Positions 57,872-64,000 of a DNA stretch of 64,000 nucleotides are shown in pieces; positions within the stretch are counted from its first letter, which is position 1, and each line of letters starts with the position of its first letter. The notes beneath the pieces were generated by a model. That model saw only the letters and a list, made by a program, of their open reading frames with translations. It was not told the DNA's origin and searched no databases. Position numbers and translations under genes: made by a program. Source of the DNA: Prolixibacteraceae bacterium (GTDB lineage: Bacteria > Bacteroidota > Bacteroidia > Bacteroidales > Prolixibacteraceae); assembly GCA_019720755.1 (NCBI GenBank), contig CP081303.1, positions 2,170,001 through 2,234,000 of the forward strand. Direction: 5' to 3'.

Positions 57872-58150
57872 ATATTTTATGATATCCGCATGAGTGGTTT
57901 TCGTTATTCCTGGGTTTAAATACCCTACATACTCATTAACTTTTTCTCATTAAATCTGTGTTCCCGAAGTCTCTAAAAAACTTTTTGCTTGACAAGGCAG
58001 AGGGTTAATGCACAGAATGGATATCTTGTTAGATAATAGGGGAAATTAACATTCCTCTATTATTTTATCAACTATTATCTATGTGTACAAAGGAATAACA
58101 AGGCACTGCCTTGACTAGGGGCATCAGGACCAGTCTTTGGGTCGACTGGC
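57872..58150 (-). ncRNA. Candidate IS110 bridge-RNA region
   Basis: Non-coding DNA directly upstream of the IS110 transposase, the usual place of the bridge RNA in IS110-group elements. Stem-loops are visible: CCAGTC/GACTGG (58130-58149), AATAG-GGAA with TTCC-CTATT (about 58036-58062), and CAAGGCA/TGCCTTG (about 58099-58113). I have not been able to match target or donor loops to flanking DNA. The exact RNA ends are unknown. Confidence 0.4.
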
Positions 58151-59079
58151 ATACTGAATGTTATATATCAAACCAATATCCTATGAACTGTTGTTGATTT
58201 GATTTAAGTTTGTTCTTGCATTCAAGGTCTTGGATGTCGTCTAATTGTATGATATGACACAAGGCAGTGTCTTGTCTCTACGAATGCAGATACATATCAT
58301 TTGAAATCAGAAATATTGTAGTATATTATTCTCACGGTATCCCATATATGTCCACTTACTGATCCCGTATATATCTCTACGGAGGATGCAACATGTTTGA
58401 AATGTATTTCGAAAATATCTGAAGAGGAGATATTTTCCATTTAGTCCATATCCTCATTTTTCTTAAACAAGTTACTGGTCCACCAAAATATTGCCTGTTC
58501 CAATAGAATCGACTATTTTGGTGAATATTAACAACAAATTTTCTGAATTGTGCATTGCGCCTAGTGGTATCTTTGCCTTTTCAGGTAATTCAAGAATATG
58601 ATCCTAAACAATGCTCTTTTCACTCTCATTTGTTCCATCACAAAAAACCAATAACTGTTGTATAGTGTTCTGTCCAAATAGAATAGACAATACTTAAAAC
58701 TAGAGATAAATGCCAATTAGTATTTTCTTTTATTAACTCTTCTAAATCACTATATTCAAGGTCAACTCTGGTATTTCATGTACATTATAAAAGACGTGAG
58801 AAATCCTTTATAAGATACTGAACATCAGTGATTTTTGCAAGAAAACTCACATTAATCTACTGATATTCAAGCAGTTGTTTTTTGTTATGTACTATAAATT
58901 ATTTTACAATGACATATCTGATAACAGATAATTTAAGTATCATAAAAGTCAACAAATATTATCACGTTTATCAAGATTACCCACTAAAATTTGGAAAAAA
59001 CCAGATTTCTATAAGCACTTTTTATTCCGTAAATTTTATTAATAGAATCATAAACCTTCAATATTTCATTTATTTCAGA
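58151..59079. other. Non-coding and decayed DNA downstream of the fucosidase gene
   Basis: About 930 bp without an intact gene. It contains a repeat with CAAGGCAGTG/TCTTGTCTCTAC at 58261-58283 (related to 63830-63850) and a decayed coding remnant (58472-58769). A plus-strand frame at 58882-59145 lacks any protein-like feature. Confidence 0.45.
58472..58769 (-). pseudogene. Decayed coding remnant, unknown family
   Basis: Three minus-strand pieces in different frames look like protein: RVDLEYSDLEELIKENTNWH, then CDGTNESEKSIV, then LPEKAKIPLGAMHNSENLLL ending at a stop at 58472. They are broken by frameshifts or stops. No family recognised. Confidence 0.35.
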
Positions 59080-60675
59080 TTAATCAACTCCTTTAATCTC
59101 AAATACCGTTACAAAATTAGTTGGTCGATGATTAGGGACATTTAAAATCAATCCATCTTCTTTCTGTTGATAATCGACCTTCTTTCTAGCCCCTAACATC
59201 TTAATAGATTTAATGTGACCAGGTTGTTGTTTAGAACTGGTTCCTAAAGATGGTATTTTGATTTGTCCTTTTTGGGGATTCAGTACAAACATATAGAGCG
59301 TTCCTTTTTTTGTAGTAAAGCGAACTTCATTACTATGAAACATAGGACTTGCAATGGTTCTTTGATTAAACTGGTCATTTTGGAGCTGTTTCTTTAACTC
59401 TTTCGCATCAACCTCCCTAATATTGTCACTATTCGCATGATTCGCATCAGATCTCAGGTTATCACCATATATTTTCCAAGGCTTACAAGCATAAATAGCA
59501 TCCCCATTTATTTTCATCCATTCACCAACCTTATCAAAGATCTCCTTTTGGTCTTTTGGCATAGTGCCATCAGGAAGCAATGCAATGTTGAGCAGTAGAT
59601 TTCCATTTTTACTATTCACATCGACTAAGGTCTCGATAACGGTTCGTGCATTATGCTTATTAGGTCTGTCTTTTTTATAGAACCAACTATTTATAGAGAG
59701 AGTACCTTGCCAACGTTTTGGTAAAATTATACTAGAACCACCTTTTTCAAAATCTTTAATCGTAGAGGGTTCATCAGTAAATTTACCACATACTATAGCA
59801 TTAAGTTTACCATATTTCTTTAATTTATAATTATAGAAATCAGTGCACACCTCTTTTCCATATTTACCATAAGGGAAATCATGTCCATCAAACCACAACA
59901 TATCTACATCATACTTTGTAACGAGTTCTCGATGTCTCTTTACCCAAGTCTCCTTCATCTTTGTTTCCCACTCTGGAGTCCTCTTTTCAGGGGGCAAACC
60001 ATATAAGTTCGCTGGATCTAACCCCTCCCACCACTTACCAATGCCATCTGCCTTAGTCATATGTCCATCATAAGGTACTCCTTTGTATGGCCCTGTCTTA
60101 TCCGCACCAAAAGCAGGTAACCACCATTTGAGAAACCGATCGTCATGGGAACTTACACCAAAAGGCAATCCATATTTTCTTGAAGATTTTTCGAATTCAC
60201 CAACGATATCTTTATGAGGTCCAACATTCACGGAGTTCCACTCAAAATAAGTGGAATTAAAATTATCAAACCGGTCATGATGGTTTGCTAATATCATAAA
60301 ATATTTAGCTCCAATCTTTTTAAAATACTTTAATAGTACATCAGTATCTAGATTTTTCGCTTTCCATTCATTCAATACATCTTTATATCCAAATTCAGAA
60401 GGATGACCATAGTGTTCACAATGATACTTATACGCATTCTTTCCCCACAACTGCTTCCCAACATCAGGCATATATAAATGTCGGGCATACCATCCCCCAC
60501 CCATTTCAGGTTGAACCTGTGCACCCCAGTGGGCCCAGACTCCAAAACCTGCATTTTCAAACCATTGAGGACACTCAAATTCATTCTTCAGTTCCTCCCA
60601 AGTAAGTTTTTTTTCTTGTGCAGAACCGATAAGAAATACGAATAATAATAAAATTGTACTTGCTATTTTTTTCAT
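59080..60675 (-). CDS. Secreted alpha-L-fucosidase, GH29
   Basis: 531 residues from the ATG at 60675, the start of a signal peptide (MKKIASTILLLFVFLIGSAQ); a second ATG four codons upstream is less suited. GH29 hallmarks: FGVWAHWGAQVQPEMGGGWY near the N-terminus, ANHHDRFDNFNS, and DMLWFDGHDFPYGKYG with the nucleophile Asp in WFD. A C-terminal beta-sandwich follows. The enzyme releases alpha-L-fucose from fucosylated polysaccharides, consistent with algal or host glycan use. No SusCD pair or sulfatase adjoins it in this window; it stands alone between IS elements. Confidence 0.92.
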   Translation of the reverse strand: MKKIASTILLLFVFLIGSAQEKKLTWEELKNEFECPQWFENAGFGVWAHWGAQVQPEMGGGWYARHLYMPDVGKQLWGKNAYKYHCEHYGHPSEFGYKDVLNEWKAKNLDTDVLLKYFKKIGAKYFMILANHHDRFDNFNSTYFEWNSVNVGPHKDIVGEFEKSSRKYGLPFGVSSHDDRFLKWWLPAFGADKTGPYKGVPYDGHMTKADGIGKWWEGLDPANLYGLPPEKRTPEWETKMKETWVKRHRELVTKYDVDMLWFDGHDFPYGKYGKEVCTDFYNYKLKKYGKLNAIVCGKFTDEPSTIKDFEKGGSSIILPKRWQGTLSINSWFYKKDRPNKHNARTVIETLVDVNSKNGNLLLNIALLPDGTMPKDQKEIFDKVGEWMKINGDAIYACKPWKIYGDNLRSDANHANSDNIREVDAKELKKQLQNDQFNQRTIASPMFHSNEVRFTTKKGTLYMFVLNPQKGQIKIPSLGTSSKQQPGHIKSIKMLGARKKVDYQQKEDGLILNVPNHRPTNFVTVFEIKGVD

Positions 60676-61152
60676 ATCACTATCCAATCTTTTATATTTA
60701 TTTAAAATCTTATTAAAAGAAAGATTGATTGTAAGACAAAAACAATCGAATACCCTGTGTATTGATATATATTATATTTTACAAACATCTTACACTATAA
60801 ATCTTGAAATAAAGGAATTAAGTCATTCACAACAGACCTAAACATTTGTATTCATCATAAATATAATCATTTAAAAATGTTAACAAAAGAAAAACAACAA
60901 TTAGCATTTATTAGCAATTAGATGTTTACATATACTTAACAATACTTCGGTAGTTTTTAGGCAACACTAGTCCCATATAATCGCATCTCTTTGACCGCCT
61001 TTTGTATTTTCTTTAAGTTTGTACTTACACTGAACTTAGATAAAAATAGATTTAGCATTAACTCATTGAAATTTATTGTTTTGATCTTCTTTAGAGAGAA
61101 AGGTGTTTGTACTTGATTTCGAGTAACTACTCAGCTTCATTTATAGTTTAGC
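60676..61152. other. AT-rich intergenic region
   Basis: No supportable gene between the fucosidase start and the IS66 remnant. It presumably holds the fucosidase promoter and one end of the IS66 element. No clear motif seen. Confidence 0.45.
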
Positions 61153-61176
61153 CTCCATTCGCTAAAGAATGGAGGT
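61153..61176. repeat. 9-bp hairpin near the IS66 end
   Basis: CCTCCATTC (61153-61161) and GAATGGAGG (61168-61176) pair around GCTAAA, about 30 bp after the IS66 transposase stop. It may be a terminator or end structure of the element. Confidence 0.6.
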
Positions 61177-61204
61177 TCAGAAAATATATAATGTGTAAAT
61201 TATT

Positions 61205-62422
61205 TTATTGCCAACTGACCTTAAGATGGTTTTGAGATAACCAATGAGCAATCATTCTCACTACACTCTTTCCTTGTTTTTTAAGTGTATCAACAATAGA
61301 GCGTAACATGGCATACCTTTGGGCTCCTTCTTCTGTTCGATAACCTGCAGATACTTTTTGTTTTATTTTAATATTACGTATTGACCTTTCGGATGCATTG
61401 TTGTCAAAAGGAACTTCGTAATACTCTAAGAAAGTAAACACACTATCAATCCTTTTAATTAATCGACTCCGTAATGTCTTGATCTCATCTAGCTGATCGT
61501 CATACTCGTCATTTTCCAACAGTAATAAAAGCTGTTCTTTAAATATTGATTTTTCTTTTAAAGGATATTGGTTCTTGGCTGATTCTCTCTTTAATTTCAT
61601 GGCTTTATAGAATATATTCAAAATATCCTCTGCCCAACTGTTATTCGTTTGTTGTTTAATGTAGATTAATTCTCGTTGTAAATGTGCTAAACATAGTTGA
61701 TAATGTTTGGCTGGAGTTTTTAATTGTGAAGCATAACAGTCACTGACTAAGGTCGCATTAATAAATCCTTTTTTAAAGTTTTCTACAACAACTTTATACC
61801 CTCTAGACTTGTTGGCTGTAATGAATGTTACCTCAGGATTTTGCCATACCCACATCCACCCTTTGCCTCCATTGATCTTGCAACCTGTTTCGTCTGAGCC
61901 AACTACAGTGGATTTGGATATCGATTCACGAAGTGATTCATATAAAGGAGTCATCACCTCTTGAGCTTTATTTAAAATATTAGTAATAGTCCCATCTCCA
62001 ATTTTAAATGATGTTATCTCTTCCACTAGTGAACCAATACGGTTTAAAGGGATATAATGTTCAACATACAAGCTTACAATTAGTGATCGTAAATGAGAAC
62101 CGTATTGGACAGGTGCTTTTATATTCGAGGGCATAGAACCTTTGTGTAGTTGACCACAACTGCATCTATTTTCATAAAGACGATGCTCAGTACAGATTTG
62201 TTCAAGAACAGGTGGTATGTCAAAAACCTGACGTTTGCATAACAAGCTAGCGTCTTCTTGATTTAATGTATTACCACACTGACATGTCGATGGAGGATAA
62301 TATGACTCTATGCTTGTTGGAAAATCACTCTGTTGTAATGTCGATCCTTTATGTTTGGGTTGACCTCCGGGTTTCCTAGTGGATTTATTTCGAAGTGATT
62401 GATTTTTCTTTACTGTATGTAA
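61205..62422 (-). pseudogene. IS66-family transposase (TnpC), 5' truncated by IS3
   Basis: The frame is open from the IS3 boundary (62422) to the stop at 61205, 405 codons, with no proper start. It contains the zinc-finger pattern CQCG..CSCG, DDE residues in VGSDETGCK and LVSDCYAS, and the C-terminal FDNNASERSIRNIKIKQKVS. Typical TnpC proteins have a further N-terminal part, and IS66 elements also carry tnpA/tnpB. Neither is found beyond the IS3 copy. The missing half was lost together with or after the IS3 insertion. Confidence 0.88.
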
Positions 62423-62452
62423 TGGATATGCAACAAAATATCGGACAATTAA

Positions 62453-63277
62453 TTAAGCCACATTAAAATATTTCTGTTTCCCAAATTCGAGAGGAGTCAA
62501 ATAACCAAGTGTTGCATGTCTTCTCTGTCTATTGTACCAAATTTCGATGAATTCAATTATGTCTATCTTAGCTTGGAAATGAGAGTGGTAGTGTTTATGA
62601 TCAATCATTTCTGATTTGATAATTTTAAAGAAACTTTCTGCAACTGCATTATCCCAGCAGTTTCCTTTTCTGCTCATACTTTGTTTTATTCGATCTTTAA
62701 CTAACTCATCTCGGAATACTTTTGCTGTATATTGTACACCTCTGTCGGAATGAAAAATCATACCTGGCTTGTTATCACGGTTTATTTTAGCCATCCTCCA
62801 TGCTTTAATGATTGTACACTCCGTGGTCATATTATCTGAAAGAGACCATCCTATTACTTTTCGATCAAAAAGGTCTATTACCGTTGTTAAATAAAGCCAC
62901 CCTTGGTCTGTTGGAACATAAGTTATATCAGAGACCCAAACTTTTGATGGTTCGTCAGGTGAAAACTTTCGATCCAAGTGGTTGTCTGATATTATATTTG
63001 AATGATTAGAATCAGTTGTTTGTACCTTATATTTCTTATTTACAATACTTTTAATGGATTCTTTTTTCATTATTCTAGCAACTCTATTTCTTGAAGTAAC
63101 AACGCCTTGTACTCTTAATTCTGCTGTAATTTTATGACTGCCATATCGGTATTTAGATTGTTCGTATATTTCTCGAATACGAATAGTATCCTCCTTTATA
63201 GCAATGGATCTAGGAGCTTCTTCTCTTGATAACCAATCATAAAAACCACTTCGACTCACTTGCATAACACGGCACAT
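62453..63277 (-). CDS. IS3-family transposase OrfB (DDE integrase)
   Basis: 274 residues, identical to the OrfB of copy 1, with the same DDE motifs (WVSDITY, FHSDRGVQY, NAVAESFF). Expected to be made mainly as an OrfAB frameshift product. Confidence 0.93.
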   Translation of the reverse strand: MCRVMQVSRSGFYDWLSREEAPRSIAIKEDTIRIREIYEQSKYRYGSHKITAELRVQGVVTSRNRVARIMKKESIKSIVNKKYKVQTTDSNHSNIISDNHLDRKFSPDEPSKVWVSDITYVPTDQGWLYLTTVIDLFDRKVIGWSLSDNMTTECTIIKAWRMAKINRDNKPGMIFHSDRGVQYTAKVFRDELVKDRIKQSMSRKGNCWDNAVAESFFKIIKSEMIDHKHYHSHFQAKIDIIEFIEIWYNRQRRHATLGYLTPLEFGKQKYFNVA

Positions 63278-63309
63278 ATCCTCGACAGTAAATTCGTTGT
63301 TAAACGTTG

Positions 63310-63627
63310 CTATAAATTCATATTTGTGCTGTCGCTCTTGGAGAATATGCTCACTGCCTTTTTTAATATATCTCGCTCTATTTGTGTTTTACGAAGTTCT
63401 GCCTTTAGTTCAGTAATTTCTTCTTGTTCAGCAGTACGAACAGGATTACCGTTCCCCTTAAAACTATTCTCTTTGAATTGAGTCTGCTCACTAACCCATC
63501 GATATACCATTCTTCTATCAAGGTCCATATCCGAAGCAACCTCACTTGTTGATTTGCCACTAAGACAGAGGTTAACAACCATTGTCTTGAATTCTTTGTC
63601 GTAACGTTTTCTTTTTTTTATTGTCAT
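63310..63627 (-). CDS. IS3-family OrfA (HTH protein)
   Basis: 105 residues, identical to the OrfA of copy 1: HTH plus coiled coil, with the A6G frameshift run near the end. Confidence 0.92.
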   Translation of the reverse strand: MTIKKRKRYDKEFKTMVVNLCLSGKSTSEVASDMDLDRRMVYRWVSEQTQFKENSFKGNGNPVRTAEQEEITELKAELRKTQIERDILKKAVSIFSKSDSTNMNL

Positions 63628-63679
63628 GTTGTAAAGATAAGTGCTTTATCTAATTGTCCGAACAAATGTAGCACATCCA

Positions 63680-63860
63680 GTTACATCGGTTGATGTAAAT
63701 GGGATGCACTGTTTCAGATATCAAATGATATGTTTCAGCAACTATCGATATATATATCGGATACGACATCGATTGATGTAAACGGGATGCACTGTTTCTG
63801 ACATCAAATGATATGTATCTGCAACCGTAGAGACAAGGCACTGCCTTGTCTAAAATCATG
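63680..63860. repeat. 83-bp imperfect tandem repeat and CTGCAACCGTAGAGACAAGG repeat
   Basis: TTGATGTAAATGGGATGCAC (from 63690) recurs 83 bp later as TTGATGTAAACGGGATGCAC, each followed by CTGTTTC..ATATCAAATGATATGT-like sequence. After it comes a CTGCAACCGTAGAGACAAGG repeat containing the inverted CAAGGCA/TGCCTTG, also seen near 5641, 58100 and 58261. The remaining bases to 64000 show no gene. Confidence 0.65.
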
Positions 63861-64000
63861 CAATCCAACGATATTCAATACGTTGAATCCAGAAATTTAG
63901 TGGATTACCTCTATATATTTGTCGTGAGGAGGCATCCACTTCTTTAAATAAGAACTATCTTTTTTCACATTTTGGGGATAACCATAATGGGTGAATACAA

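Larger units (their letters stand above)
62423..63679 (-). mobile_element. IS3-family insertion sequence, copy 2 (1257 bp)
   Basis: Same length and ends (TGGATATGC..GCACATCCA) as the copy at 17497-18753, in the same orientation, with identical encoded proteins. Unlike copy 1 it has no target duplication: TAA on one side, GTT on the other. It abuts a truncated IS66 transposase on the left and unrelated repeat DNA on the right, so a deletion or recombination has joined the flanks. Confidence 0.92.

Noticed and set aside
58882-59145. 87-residue plus-strand frame
   Set aside because: AT-driven composition (Ile/Tyr/Asn), overlaps the end of the fucosidase gene and has no ribosome site.

Overview
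The window is AT-rich chromosomal DNA from a member of the Bacteroidota, most likely a marine Bacteroidales/Marinilabiliales-type organism. This rests on a type IX secretion (T9SS) C-terminal tail on a giant secreted protein, Bacteroidota-style lipoproteins, a GH29 alpha-L-fucosidase, a DUF5320 protein, a short RsmI-like methylase and insertion sequences of the IS3, IS66, IS110, IS982 and IS30 types. No rRNA or tRNA gene and no CRISPR array was seen.

Layout. 1-3.1 kb: repeat-rich DNA, iteron-like direct and inverted repeats, an excisionase-type HTH gene and a winged-helix-like gene that resemble a plasmid or integrative-element remnant. 3.3-5.6 kb: an XRE regulator followed by a Septu-like pair (PtuA-type ATPase, PtuB-type HNH nuclease). 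6.2-17.1 kb: the main candidate system, two convergent operons. The plus-strand operon encodes a DUF4007 protein, a 1080-residue P-loop ATPase and a DndC-like PP-loop/PAPS-reductase-fold enzyme. The minus-strand operon encodes a PLD-nuclease/SF2-helicase fusion, a 91-residue protein, a DndD-like SMC ATPase broken by one in-frame TAA, and a small unrecognised protein. Together they look like a sulfur-based (phosphorothioation-type) DNA modification and restriction system. A cysteine desulfurase at 23.7-24.8 kb could supply its sulfur, although it is separated by IS elements.

17.5-20 kb: an IS3 element and a frameshifted IS982-type transposase. 21.1-22.6 kb: a membrane lipoprotein overlapping a lipoprotein with a His-centred non-specific nuclease motif. 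22.6-34.2 kb: housekeeping-type genes (cysteine desulfurase, YfcE phosphodiesterase, RsmI-like methylase, MFS transporter, ArsP-like permease with HMA domain, flavin-binding-fold protein, DUF1847, DUF5320). These are embedded in a dispersed repeat family whose core is a 118-bp nested palindrome, together with the 3' end of a dead group II intron. 34.3-40.2 kb: a TolC/MacA/MacB-like export operon containing the internally deleted relic of a second permease. 40.4-44.2 kb: two paralogous membrane proteins and two lipoproteins of unknown role.

45-56 kb: a 3441-residue secreted T9SS protein with LamG-like domains, followed by a 224-residue T9SS protein that duplicates one of its C-terminal modules. 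56-64 kb: decayed coding remnants, an IS110 element with a probable bridge-RNA region, a secreted GH29 fucosidase, and an IS66 transposase truncated by a second IS3 copy. The two IS3 copies lie 44.9 kb apart in the same orientation and appear identical.
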